From Sipunculus nudus (lineage: Eukaryota > Annelida > Sipuncula > Golfingiida > Sipunculidae), in assembly GCA_026874595.1 (NCBI GenBank), contig CM049312.1, positions 50,161,429 through 50,225,428 of the forward strand: DNA of 64,000 nucleotides. Reading direction: 5' to 3'. A model generated the notes under the pieces. That model worked only from the letters and a program-made list of their open reading frames with translations. It had not been told where the DNA came from and searched no databases. The translations under genes were made by a program, and so were the position numbers. Shown one piece after another: positions 37,991 through 49,489 of this stretch (position 1 is its first letter; every line of letters starts with the position of its first letter).

Positions 37991-38540
37991 AACGTTGATA
38001 TATCCAAATCTTTCCCATTCTAAACAGTGCAAATGTACTAAAATTTGAAATAAAAATCAAAACAAATATGTCTTACACTTGTGAAAACTGTTATTTTCCT
38101 AATTGAGGGTATCCATGCAATTTCTTTTGAAGTACCCGCCCCTTCGTGGCTGACGGTGATTGAGCGATAATGAGTGAATTCAGCAATGTGTAGCACACAA
38201 GGTACATTAATGACGTGGTTTTGCGGTCTTTAGTCGCAGGATTAACCTATCTAGTCAATATAACGGAAAAATAAAAATAAATTAAAACTTTTACTGGGCA
38301 ATTAAGATGCAAGACGACACGTCTGTTTGGGTTTCTTTCCTGAATGCTCCAATTCAACCGCGTCATCCCTCAGCCAGCAATGACGCACTGACGCTGCAAA
38401 CTTTTCTCACCCAATCGCGTCTACTTTTACATCGGCAAGGTTCACGTGACTGGGTCTGGCGTGTTTACTTTGTAAAGTCTTTTAAATGGACAAGGTTCAC
38501 GTGACTAAGTCTGGCGTGCCGACTGGCGGTCGAATTATTC

Positions 38541-38572
<32 letters not shown>

Positions 38573-39023
38573 GTTTGTTGGAGTTACCTGGAAACATCCT
38601 TTCACGTCATGCAATATATGTATATGCATTAGAAGGGATTCTTTCCCGCAGGGATCAGAAACAACGAGAACACGTACTGATAGTACTTAGATAGTAGAAC
38701 AATAATTCATTACATATATAATATATATGCACATTAATGTAAACAAATCGTTATAAACAAGAATATAAAATAACGGAAAATCAATATTTTTTATTGTTGG
38801 AAAGGTGTTTTTAAAATGTGCTATTGGGATAATGCACATAATACCAAAGTTTATAAACGTGGGAAAACGATACTAAACTGTGAAGTAACACCAAAGAAAC
38901 ATTTTTTTCACAGTACATTTTAATGTATGTTATGTTATTCAAATATATAGGCCTACGTATGTCCAACAATGCCTATCAAAATTATGCCTAGTTACTATGA
39001 TTTCATAGCAGTACATTCTGGTA
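37991..39023. other. Unclassified part of the TTAA insertion
   Basis: No match elsewhere in the window. It contains a (T)n(G)n tract at about 38541-38571 and a direct repeat with CAAGGTTCACGTGACT and GTCTGGCGTG at 38436 and 38491 (55 bp apart), each with CACGTG. Open frames are at most 65 codons and not recognised. Confidence 0.5.
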
Positions 39024-39169
39024 TCTTAGAGGAAAATTGCACGTACATATCTTTATGCACTTACTTATCCAGGTCTTCAATTTGCACTTTATTTCATCTT
39101 AGAGGAAAATTGCACGTACATATCTTTATGCACTTACTTATCCAGGTCTTCAATTTGCACTTTATTTCA
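39024..39169. repeat. Perfect 73-bp tandem duplication
   Basis: 39024-39096 and 39097-39169 are identical base for base, from TCTTAGAGGAAAATTGCACG to GCACTTTATTTCA. A recent event: no substitution separates the copies. Confidence 0.97.
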
Positions 39170-41938
39170 GTGACATTTAAATGAAGCATAATTACGTTAT
39201 GAAATTAATATAAAATGGAAATATAATATATAATTACATTTATTCAATTCAACTTCACTTGAAGAAAAGTAGGAAATTTATTTAATAATTTTGAGATGCA
39301 CAATTCCTTGGTTAACTAGATGTATACACGAGACCTAACTTCAAATCATATATCTAATCTGGTAACCTCCGTATGCAACTTTGTACATTTAAGCCTTCAT
39401 ATAGTCAGAATGCATAAGTCATGCACTGCTGATAAAACTTCAGCTTCAGCAGGAATGCATGCGGTCTCCCCAGGCTGCAAGGTGGTGATTTCACGGAGAT
39501 GCAGAGTTCCAGTTAATCATAAAACAACATGCAGCAACAATTCAATAATTCTAAAGAAGCGCCTGGAATGTTCCAAAAACTTCTAATAAGTTATGATCCC
39601 TTGGGTGTTTGTTTATTTATTTATTTTGTATTCACCAGTCCCATCAGCTGTAGAGACGCGGACCATGACCTACACCTTGCAATTATACATGTCGTTCGGT
39701 TCCCGAACATTGTAAATGATATCCTTTGTTGATTAATGTAATAGGTGCCAATTTAAAGTAGTAATTTCCACTCCGAATCCCTGCCTGGTTAGCCACATGA
39801 TGTGTGCTGTCTTTCCACTAAAATCTTCTGTGTGATAAGAAAATTTCCGTGTGCTAATAAAACTGTCAATCAAACGTGAAAATGACAAAGTCTGGTGGGT
39901 AAAAATAGAAGCCGACACCTTGTGGTATTTTAGGTCTTCGAAAGGGGCAAGTTTGAGACAAAGCCATCAAACATTTTGCAATATAGATATATTTGTATAC
40001 CTGCGTCTTTTAAATCTTATCTTACAGCAATGGAAAGGTACAATTATATTTCAGTCTAATTTGTCCACCTGCATGGTTTCTCGTCATTTTGAATACACCA
40101 TGCGCATGCATATCGAAAGTCCGCATCTTCGGTCTTTATATTTTACTTTCACTGTGTCACCGTCACTATATATATACACGCTATAGCTTCTAATTTCAGA
40201 TTGGCAAATGCATTTTATTCATTTGTCCTGCATGTATCATGACTGAGACTGACTCCGCCGTATGACTTTAAAGGATTATCATGACCAAGACACATTTTCC
40301 ATATTTAATCCCTGGGTCATGCATGCACGGTGACTGGGTTTTGAGAGCGATATCAATATAAAGCGGCGTTTAATGCGATATATATGCAGGCGGTCTGCGG
40401 TATACACTATGTATTTTTTTATGAATATAGGCAGCGAATGAAACCGATTTGAGAAACTGACATGGATGAAATGAAAAAAGGAGTTATAAGTTCTGGTATC
40501 AGTGGTAAGATTTTATGTTTAAAAGGTACAAACATTTAACGCAGTACTATTCCTTACAACAATGAATAGCCTGTTATAGGCAAACATGTATTACCAAAAA
40601 AATTATTTACTTCAATTCATAATATAATAGGTTATAGTTTTATAATTTTATTTGCTATGTGCCATATATATTTAAGGATGTTTTGCAGCTCCTCCCAAAA
40701 TCTGTTTCACTGGCAGTGACAGTGCTTTTTTCAATCACTAATGAAAATTATAATACGCACATACTACATACATGTGTATATATATATATAGGCCTATATA
40801 CACACACATGCACACACAAAAGCGCGCACACGTGCACCTACACATGTAGCCTATACATATACAGAAAGTACTACACATATACAAATTTTGTAAAATCTGT
40901 TCAGTATGTGTTGAAACCGTATTAATACATATTTGTTCAAGCGTATAAGTCACTTACTGTCTTGTCTTACATATTCAAGGATCTGGGTGTAAGCGTGCAG
41001 TTCCACGTACGTCGTATAATAATTACATCAATATTTCATGAAGTATATTATCATTATATTTTACACTGGAAAATTAACTATATCCATAAATTATCTGGCT
41101 CTTTCTTAGTTAAGACGGTATCAATTTTATTTTCAATTCATAAAGTCTCTTAGAATGATTGACAGTTCTTGTGCACGGCCGATTAATTGTGCCCGATAAC
41201 GATTGTACATAGAATGTTTGGCACAGAAATGATCACTAGTAAACAATCAGACATCACATATATATATACTACATGATATATGACAGTATCTTCGATTTTT
41301 ATTTATGAAAATATGTTAATATTTAAAATAAATACTCATCTTATTATATGATATCGGTAAAACATGGTTTTCCAGTGCCATTACATGACACAATTAGGAG
41401 GTCACTCAGATCACGTGCGTGGTGTCTGTCAAACGCGTCAGTCAGTCGGACCGCGATCATTGGTCACAAGTTAAACCAATAAAAAAAGGGAAAATATATG
41501 ATCTTGGAAGTATTTAACGGAAGTTAACTCTGTAAACACATTGCACTTGGTTTTCTCACTGGAATTGATAGCCAACATTTAGTGATTTACCGATTTCTGA
41601 TGAATTTAGCGAAAGTGTCTGATTTTACTCTCGCAGGCGACATGTTACCAGGGCCCACGTAACAAGGCCACGTGAGTGAAAGTCAATCATTTTTATTTTT
41701 TTCCAACAAGTCGGCGTCCGCGCCGGGTTGGATCTTGGTCACATGTTAGAACAACTCTTGACGTTTTTCTCTTTCATTTAAGTACAAATATGATAGATGA
41801 CAATAGATATTTCACCCCCAAAACTTGCCCCAAATATGGGTATGTAAAATGGGCTTTAGCGCGCCCTGGCGGGCGCCTTTTAATTCTAGGCCTGTGACAA
41901 ACCGTGCGCCCGCCAAGGCGGTATTGGAGTTTAAAGGC
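39170..41938. other. Unclassified right part of the TTAA insertion
   Basis: Mostly AT-rich DNA with a mixed CA/TA tract near 40770-40830, CACGTG at 41412-41417 and 41669-41674, and a CG-rich inverted pair near the end. Frames up to 111 codons (39851-40186) resemble nothing recognised. Nothing like a DDE transposase was seen. Confidence 0.5.
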
Positions 41939-42260
41939 TTAATAGTAAAAAATTATAGCTAAGATGATTTAAAAATAATAAAATATATGCTTATGCATAA
42001 TATAACCTGATGTGGGTTTAACTCTGGATAAATAATGATGCAACTAACAATTCTCATATTTTAACTTATATTTTTTTTTCAATTTTTTTTTACAAATGTA
42101 TAAAACCTGTAAATTAAAAAAGGATCTGATAAAAACTATTAATGGAAAAATTGGATATGCTAAAAAAAAGGGTTTAATATAAACTTGAATGCATTATTTC
42201 CCCGAAAGTGAAATAAAGGTATCAGTCCATTCTGTCCACTTGCCTGTTCATCTGTAAATT

Positions 42261-42420
42261 TTTTAGCTCAGCTGACTGTAAGTGATTATGCGTCTTAATT
42301 AACTTAAGCTAACTTGCATGAATGATGGTGCCACCTCCATTGTCTTAATTAGTTCCCTATGCAAGGACATTTTTTCAACATATCAGTCAGCTGAGTGTCA
42401 TGACCCATGGGTCACTTGTT
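42261..42420 (+). mobile_element. Mini HINE-A of 160 bp with both ends
   Basis: TTTT-AGCTCAGCTGACTGTAAG at 42261-42282 and CAGTCAGCTGAGTGTCATGA, CCCATGGGTCA and CTTGTT at 42384-42420 enclose only about 100 bp, which still includes GGTGCCACCT (about 42327). There is no microsatellite and no tandem array. It sits in an A3 copy. Confidence 0.88.
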
Positions 42421-42946
42421 ATTTGCATCACAGTATCTCAAAACTTATACTGTTTTTCTTCATGACAGTGTTGTCAGAGTATTAGTTTTGAAATCAGTTA
42501 TTTAGAACTTTATTATAACCAAGTAGGAGGGCCATTTCCTCTTAGCTTCTCATATGCTTATACATATGAAAAAAAATATAGTAGAAATCAGCTTATTTTG
42601 CATTTACTAACAAACTTCAGCTGAGCGCTGTGACCCATGGGTCCCTTGTTTTCACTATTTTTGGGACCTTCAGTTAACGTGGCACAAATCATAACCATTG
42701 GACTTAGAAACTTCAACTTGACATCCAGGGAGGTCCATGAAAAATCTCAATGGAAACCTGAAGTTAGGTCTCTTTTACCCATATCCTTTGAGATATGGGG
42801 CTCAGAATTACCCCCCCCCCCTCCAGAATAAATAAAAAATTTGATTCAAAAGCTGATAACTAATGCCTTGATAGTCATGATTCTTTGGATGCATATTGAT
42901 CATGGAGTGTTTCATCAGTTCCTTCAGACTGGTGTCACTATCAGTA

Positions 42947-44937
42947 TTTTTTGCGAACTAGTGAGCTTATGCGATGGCGCAGAATTGTTCGTCACCATTG
43001 TCTGTACATTAACCAATGCTATCTCAAAAGACAGGAGCTAGCATCACCAAATTTTATGCAAAAAATCAGTCAGCTAAACAGCTCTTTTGGACTTTGCTTA
43101 TTTTTTTGCTATCTGCATTTTTCTTAAATTTTATAAGGAAAAAGTTAAAAAAAACTTTGAAATTCTTCTCAGAAACTGTCCAGCCAAATTGTTCAATATT
43201 TCACAGAAATAATCTCTGAAACTATCTTTCTCAAATTTTTTCAAATGGTTCCAGTTTGGTGAATTTTGGCCGAGTTACAGGAAGCTAAACTTAGTCATTT
43301 GGCCAAAAAAGGATATTACAATACCAGAAATAGCTGGAGCTATAATCACCAAATTTACTTGACATGTTGGTCACATGACTCATATTTGAAATAGAGGTAT
43401 TTGTAGTGCCACCTGCATCAACCTTTCTTGTACGAGGGTCATCAGTCATCAGTACATTAACCCACAATTTCTCAGTAATGGCAGGAACTAGCATCCTAAA
43501 TTTATGCAAATCTCTGTCACATATCAAATGTTGTGGGATTGAGCTTTTTGTGGCGCCACCTACATTAACTTACATTTTACAGGGAAAAAGCTAAGAAACT
43601 ATGTAAATCTTCATTTCTGAAATCATTGAGCAAAATTGTTTAATGTTTTACAGAAATGATCCCAGAGACGAACTCTCTCAAATTTGTCTAATTGGTTTGG
43701 GTTTGATGAATTTTGACTGAGTTACAGGAATTTGAACTTAGTCATTTGGCCAATTAAGCATTACTGACATAACAATCTCAGATACAACAGGAGCAAGCAT
43801 GACCAAATTTTGTGCAAATGTTGGCCTCATGACTCATATTTGAAATTGCAGTTTTTGTGGCACCATCTACATCAACCTTTTGCGAACCTTTGAGCCAGTG
43901 TAGCTTCATCTGTCATCCGTTGTCAGTTGTCAATTGAGCACTGTAGCCAAAATCTTTCCGTATGTGTAAACAGGTTTACCAACAGGCCAAGATTGTCTGA
44001 ATCTATCTATAGCTTGGCAGACTGCCAACTATTTCAGATTTGGCAACAAGCCAAAGGTCAGTGTGGACCTATTTATAGCTTTGGCAGACTGCCAACTGTG
44101 TCTGATTATGCAAAAGGTCAAGAGTTCACCAAGTGCAGCCAGGATACAAGTCAAGAGTTCACTCAGTGCAGCCAGGTGCAGGTCTAGAGATCACTCAGTG
44201 CATTAGGTGGAGCCAGCAATTCCCTCCAGTTCACACAGGGCAACTGCCTTTCTCACCTTAGCCTGGTTAACCCAGTGCACCTGACTCAAGAAAAGTTTGA
44301 GGTATTGGCCTAATATTTTGACCCTTCAGTGTATCTTTGATGGATTTGTTGTATACAAGACTGGTGGCGCCACCTAGAATAATATTTGGACAGTGTATGT
44401 CCCTGCTTATAGCTCAGGAGGACTTTGATATATCAGCCTGGACAGCTGAGTGGTAAAACGCTTGACTCTCTCCGCTGGCGACCCGGGTTCGATCCCCGGC
44501 GTTGCTATGAGAGTGGGTTGTAGTTGCCCGTCCAAGGCCGGTGGTTTTCTCCGGGTACTCCGGTTTCCTCCACCTCTGCAGACTACCGAACGCCATCACC
44601 GGAGCCATGGAGAGTGCCTCGATTAGTTATTATAACTATTTGTAAAATCCATGTAAAATAAATAAGTTTATAAGGAGCCTGAAATTGGGCATAGGCATGT
44701 ATCTCAGATAGCTTTGTTGTATACGAGACTGGTAGCACTACCTATCATCACTGTATGTGTTGTGTGCAAGTATTTCAGGAGTGTTGTTTGTGTAATTGGT
44801 TCTTGTTCAAAATGTTTAGAATTTGCATTGTTCATGTACAAATTACACATCTTTGAAAAGTAATGGTCCAGCATTGAAGCACTATACCTGGTGTATATGC
44901 CACTGTACAGGTTTGCATTAGGCCTGTAGGCCTTGTT
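42947..44937 (+). mobile_element. HINE-B element, about 2 kb, carrying a SINE
   Basis: The 5' end is TTTTTTGCGAACTAGTGAGC at 42947-42966, with interior units as in other B copies. GGTGGCGCCACC is at 44363-44374. The 3' end is ACAGGTTTGC, AGGCCTGTAGGCCT and TTGTT at 44933-44937. It is inserted between two parts of a HINE-A1 unit. Confidence 0.85.
44441..44675 (+). mobile_element. tRNA-derived SINE with a V-SINE-type core
   Basis: The tRNA-like head has an A-box-like CTGAGTGGTAAAACG and the B box GGTTCGATCCC (about 44487-44497). It is followed by a core with CCGGTGGTTTTCTCCGGGTA and CTCCGGTTTCCTCC, which resembles the conserved domain of V-SINEs. The tail is AT-rich. AGCCTG occurs on both sides (44435-44440, 44676-44681), while HINE-B without the insert reads TATCAGCCTGAAATTGGG. 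The RUDI SINE of molluscs belongs to the V superfamily; identity with RUDI is inferred, not tested. Not a functional tRNA gene: the head cannot be completed to a full cloverleaf. Confidence 0.88.
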
Positions 44938-45131
44938 TAAAATGTTTACGCATTTTTCTTCTTTTTGTGAGACCTTCAAATGAAGTGGTCATCTGTCAAA
45001 AAGCCCACTGTAACTGATGTCTTAGGACTATTCACAAAATTCATGAATTTTTTGCACTCTGGCAGTCATTTTACTCATTGTTCACCGTTCCTTGAATTCA
45101 GCTGAGCGTCATGGCTCAACAGCCACTAGTT

Positions 45132-46279
45132 TACAACAGTGGTAAATAATGAGAGCATATACACAATGGTGATGTCAAATTTGATTAGGGTTGTGCACCA
45201 ATGTACTTATGAAAAAGAAACCTTGATAGATACAACACAATGACAAAAGAAATAAGTATATTTTGCATCTGTTTAAAATTGTATAAAAATTTAGCTGCAT
45301 GCTGTGGCCGATTGGTCCTTTGGTTTTATAAGGACTTAAGTGTTTTTCCTCAGATTTTATACCCCATTTGTTTCTGCTATATTCTTGGAGGTGTATGAAA
45401 ACTGGAGAACTTGATCATAATCTTTAGGGTCAAATTTGTGGATATCTCAAATAATGATGACCCCTTTATCTTTTGAAATACTGAAGATACCCCTCAAATT
45501 TGACACACAAATTGTGTCCACCATGTTCTAAGACAAGGTAAAAACTGATGACCTTGACCTTGATCTACAAGGTTAAATCTTCAGGATATCTTGTGAATAT
45601 GATAACTTGTGAATTTGAAAAATCCTCAAATTTTAAAAACAAAATGTTATAAACTCCTCTAAAGTTCTCAAACTCCTTCAAGTTCTAAGAGGAGTTTGAA
45701 AACTGGGACCTAGGCCTCAGTCTTGTTGTTCTCTTTTTCAACCTGTATAGACCAGTCATGATTGGATTCAATCTTCACACATGTGTGATCCATCATGAAA
45801 GAAGTAAGTCTTTGGTGTCAGTAGGTCAAAGTTCAAGATCCTGCGCAGTTAATCTCAATTTATTATCAAATGATGAAGTTCTTGTTGTGAATGGTAAGCT
45901 ATTATGTCATGCAATTCATCTGAGAGTCATGGCCAATGGGTCACCTCCTTCCCGTCACTTCTGTCAAAATGGTTCAAAACCAAAGTTTACAATTAACAAA
46001 ATTAATTCATAATGTCTAAGTTCACTCTGTCAGCGGAAGTCATAAGCTATGGGTCAGTTTCCAAAGTATCAGACATGGGCATACACCAAATGACATGTTT
46101 TAAATACTATCTTAAATATGAAGAAACTGACATTAAGATTTTATTTGAGAAAAGTATCAGTGCTAGTATATTGAGATAAAATATTATGAACTTATTATTT
46201 ATGGCTTAACTAACATATTTACTTCATGAATTCATAATGTTATTCCATTTAATACTTGTCATGTTTATCTGCATTTCAG
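45132..46279. other. Intron with a degraded HINE-A2-like trace, upstream of exon b
   Basis: 45380-45960 has the GGTCAAA/GACCTTGACC style of A2 and an end-like CATCTGAGAGTCATGGCCAA with TGGGTCACC near 45930-45952. The flanks have no match. 46200-46279 leads into the TTTCAG acceptor. Confidence 0.45.
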
Positions 46280-46417
46280 GTCTATATAGATACTGTAGGA
46301 GATGCTGGTAAATACCAGGCCAAATTACAAGATATCTTCCCAAATCTTGAAATTACTGTTGCTGCAAAAGCTGATGCCCTTTACACCATTGTCAGTGCTG
46401 CCAGTATATGTGCCAAG
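46280..46417 (+). CDS. RNASEH2A: RNASEH2A internal exon b, carrying two catalytic aspartates
   Basis: Seen: 138 bp, exactly 46 codons, phase 0 at both ends, between GCATTTCAG and GTAAGG. It encodes [20 protein letters not shown], then [20 protein letters not shown], then ASICAK. If the first residue is human position 138, the Asp of VYID falls on catalytic Asp141 and the Asp of KADALY falls on catalytic Asp169, with no gaps. Both bind the active-site metals in the type-2 RNase H fold. The ASICAK run is a conserved helix of the family. A dispersed HINE-B repeat begins about 9 bp beyond the exon end, so only the donor itself separates the exon from repeat sequence. No frameshift, stop or lost catalytic residue is present, so the gene looks functional here. 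Confidence 0.96.
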
Positions 46418-48015
46418 GTAAGGTATGAAACCATTTGGCCAAATTGTTAAATATCGCACAGAAATGATCCAAGGGTAATGCTTTCTGAAGTTTGTTCAAA
46501 TGGTCTCAGTTCAGTGACATTTGGCTGAGTTATGGGAAGCTGAATTTAGTCATATGCCATAACAGCCCATTTTAGCTCAGTGGCTACAAAGATCTTCTTC
46601 TCAAAAACCATTGGGCCAAATTCTTAAATCTCACACATTAATCATCCTTAGATGTTGATAATTCAAGTTTGTTCAAATGGTTTTGGTTCAGTGATTTTTG
46701 GCTGAGTTATTGGAAGCTTAACTTAGCCATTTTGCTTTATTTTCCCATATGAGTTATAAACCTGCAAAACGTTTTTTGACTGATGCCACTGAGGCCAATT
46801 TGTTTAATATTTTACAAGAATAATCCCCTGAATAATTCTTATAATAATTGTCTTTTATGGTTCCAAAGAATGAATTTAGGCTGAATAATAAAGATTGAAT
46901 TGAGTCATTTTACCATATATGTTAGCTGTGTGAAGCAGATACATCTAGCTTCGAACCAGTTTACCACCATCTGTTACATCATGCCTCCAGACATTTAGAT
47001 TTCAGGTTATCTTTGGTTAATATTGACAAGAATGTTTTTTAAAAACTTTTTAAAAATGTTGATTTATAATTTTAAATATTCCTCATGCCAGGGCAATGTT
47101 TACAATCACAGGTATACATTAATCCATACTGTTTCGAAAATGACTGGAGCTAGCATCATGAAATTTAATGCCAAAAATTAGCCATCCGTAAAAAAATCTG
47201 CATTTTTAGCGAACCTGTGAGCTTATGCGATGGCCCAGCATCGTCCGTCCGTCGTCAGCCATCCGCTGTCCAGGGCTGGCTTTCCGCCATCCATGGCTGT
47301 AAGTCAGAAACTGTCAGAGCTAGCAGCTCCAAATTACATGTAAGAATTCGTCACATGTGAAACTTGGTGCCCTGGAGCTTATTATTGGGTATCTGCATTA
47401 ATTTAGATTTTATAGAGAAAAAGCTTAAAAACCTTTAAAAATCTTCTACTCTGAAACTGTCCAGCCAAATTGTCCAATATTTCACAGAATTGATCTCTGG
47501 AACAATCTCTCCCAATTTTTTTCGAATGGTTCCAGTTCGGAGATTTTTGGCCGAGTTACAGGAGGTTGAACTTAGTCATCTGTCCAAAAAGCACACTAAA
47601 ATTAAAATCTCAGAAACGGCTAGAGCTATAATGACCAAATTTTATACCAATGTTTGTCACATATGTCATATCTGATTTTGAGGTATTGGTGGCGCCACCT
47701 ACATTGATGTGTTTTTTACAAGCGAAAATGTAAGTTTAAACTCTTCTAGCTTATACACTGATTTATGATGAAACTGTTCAGCTGATTGGTTTAAACTTTA
47801 CAAGAATTATTCTATGGTAGGATTCTGCCAGTTTTATAAGAATAGATTGGGTAAATACAGTTTTAAAAAAGCATTGTAGCCATTTGAAAAAGGCTTTCTG
47901 TATTTGATAACAGATTTGACGTCATGCAGCCAAGTCAAGAGGTCACTCAGTACAAACAGGTGGGGTCCAGACATCACCATGTCAACTGACCTGGCTCTGG
48001 GGGGTGTCTAGACAA

Positions 48016-48037
48016 TGTGTCTAGACGTCTAGACACA
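48016..48037. repeat. Perfect 22-bp palindrome
   Basis: TGTGTCTAGAC followed directly by its reverse complement, with no spacer. It lies in a TCTAGAC-rich patch (about 48005-48070) where GTCTAGA recurs five times. Confidence 0.95.
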
Positions 48038-48149
48038 GCGTCTAGATGTCTGGAGACAATGTTTAGATGCAGAATTCCCAGATTATTGGAACTATATCTT
48101 TCAACTGTTTGAAAAAACTTGGTTTGCATTTAAAGCAAATCCGGTTTAT

Positions 48150-49489
48150 CATCAGGTCACATGTGAACTGCTGCGCCTTCATTTTTGGTTGACCTCTGAC
48201 CTTTCCTTGCTGCCCAGTGTCCATTTGTGCGTCTGTTTCCACACAAAAACCCACATATCTCGGGAACCGTTTGACCAATCAGGCTAAAAATTTTGCACAA
48301 ATGTAGCCCTTTGATAGCTTTATAACATACACTAAAAATGGTTTTGCCACCTGCAACCATTTTTGCACAGCGTCCATCTGTTCATCTGCCTTGGGATAAT
48401 ATTACTCATATCTCAGCAGTGGTTTGACTTATCCACCTGAAATTTTGCAGGTTTATACATCCTGGACAGCTTTCTCGATTTTATGACAGGTGGCACCACC
48501 TACATTCACATTTACTCTGCAGACATCCAAGCTCATATCTCGGGAACTGTTTGACCGATTGGGCCAAAATTTTGCATGTGTAAAGATCTTACTAGCTTTT
48601 CATCATAGGCAAAACTGGTGGTGCCACCTGCAACCACTTATGCACAGCGTCCATCTGTTCATCTGCCTTTGGATAAAATCACTCATATCTCAGCAGTGGT
48701 TTGACTTATCCACCTGAAATTTTGCAGTTTTATACATCCTGGACAGGTTTCTTGATTTTTTTATGACAGGTGTCGCCACCTATATTCACATTTACTCTGC
48801 AGACATCCAAGCTCATATCTCGGGAACCATTTGACTGATTAGGCCAAAATTTTGCATGTGTATAGATCTCACATAGCTCTTCATCATAGGCAAAACTGGT
48901 GGTGCCACCTGCAACCATTTATGCACAGCTCCCATCTGTTCATCTGCCTTAGGTTAAAATCACTCATATCTCAGCAGTGGTTTGACTCATCCACCTGAAA
49001 TTTTGCAGGTATTTTACATCCTTGACAGCTTTCTCAATTTTATGACAGGTGTCGCCACCTACATTCACGTTTACTCTGCAGACATCCAAGCTCATATCTC
49101 AGGAACCGTTTGACCGATTAGGCCAAAATTTTGTGTGTGTATAGATCTCACATAGCTCTTGGCGTCACCTGCAACCACTTATGCACAGCATCCATCTGTT
49201 GATCTGCCTTGGGATAAAATCACTCATACCGCGGCAGTGGTTTGACTTATCCACCTGAAATTTGCAGGTTTATACAACCTGGACAATTATCTCGATTTTA
49301 TGACAGATGGCACCGCCTACATTCACGTTTACTCTGACGTTTACTCTGCAGACATCCATGCTAATATGCAACACACCAGGCTGTATTCCCCTTGCCACTT
49401 AATCCATGCCTCACTTCACCCGTCCCACTCTGATTTCTGCGGATACACATAGTGGCTTGTCGACTACCCATATTCTGGTTTTAAAATGT
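48150..49489 (+). mobile_element. HINE-C array without 5' end
   Basis: It starts at GGTCACATGTGAACTGCTGC in the lead segment. Seven or eight half-units follow, several with GTGTCGCCACC or GGTGGTGCCACC variants. It ends with GCGGATAC, an imperfect hairpin GTGGCTTGTCGAC and TTCTGGTT. Confidence 0.75.

Larger units (their letters stand above)
36319..41938. mobile_element. Insertion at TTAA, piggyBac-like, without transposase
   Basis: TTAA lies on both sides (36315-36318 and 41939-41942). The uninterrupted relative at 63761-63780 has a single TTAA in matching flanks (TTTTAATAGT). The left end is CCCTTTACTGTTCAG and the right end, reversed, is GCCTTTAAACTCCAA; they share CCTTTA and a few later bases. 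A 10-bp inverted pair (TGGCGGGCGC) lies near the right end at about 41867 and 41905. TTAA duplication and CCC-type ends are features of piggyBac. The inside holds a tandem array, a 73-bp duplication and no frame over 111 codons, so it is nonautonomous or a stack of more than one element. Confidence 0.6.
35397..42650 (+). mobile_element. HINE-A3-type copy split by two later insertions
   Basis: Pieces lie at 35397-36318, 41939-42260 and 42421-42650. The outer pieces resemble A3-beta (ATTATGCACATTGTAAAAAA, a poly-C tract at 35889-35906). The last ends in TTCAGCTGAGCGCTGTGACC, CATGGGTCCC and TTGTT (42617-42650). The related copy at 63694-64000 is uninterrupted at the TTAA site. No 5' end was found. 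Confidence 0.65.
42651..45131 (+). mobile_element. HINE-A1 fragment split by HINE-B
   Basis: A1 unit sequence lies at 42651-42946 and resumes at 44938 (ACGCATTTTTCTTC...GAGACC). It ends in a degenerate terminus, CAGCTGAGCGTCATGGCTCA and ACAGCCACTAGTT, at 45099-45131. The palindrome is replaced here by another inverted pair, TGGCT...AGCCA. Confidence 0.7.
12858..46279 (+). other. RNASEH2A: RNASEH2A intron of 33.4 kb, packed with repeats
   Basis: The interval between exons a and b has a GTAAGT donor and a TTTCAG acceptor and is phase 0. It contains several HINE-A, HINE-B and HINE-C elements, one V-type SINE, one insertion at TTAA and about 8-9 kb of unclassified AT-rich DNA. No other host exon was recognised in it. 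Confidence 0.85.

Noticed and set aside
39851-40186. 111-codon open frame in the TTAA insertion, considered as a transposase remnant
   Set aside because: No DDE motif, no zinc-finger cysteines and no resemblance to piggyBac proteins were seen.
44441-44512. tRNA gene
   Set aside because: A- and B-box-like motifs are present, but the sequence continues into a V-SINE core and is flanked by a target duplication, so it is a SINE head.
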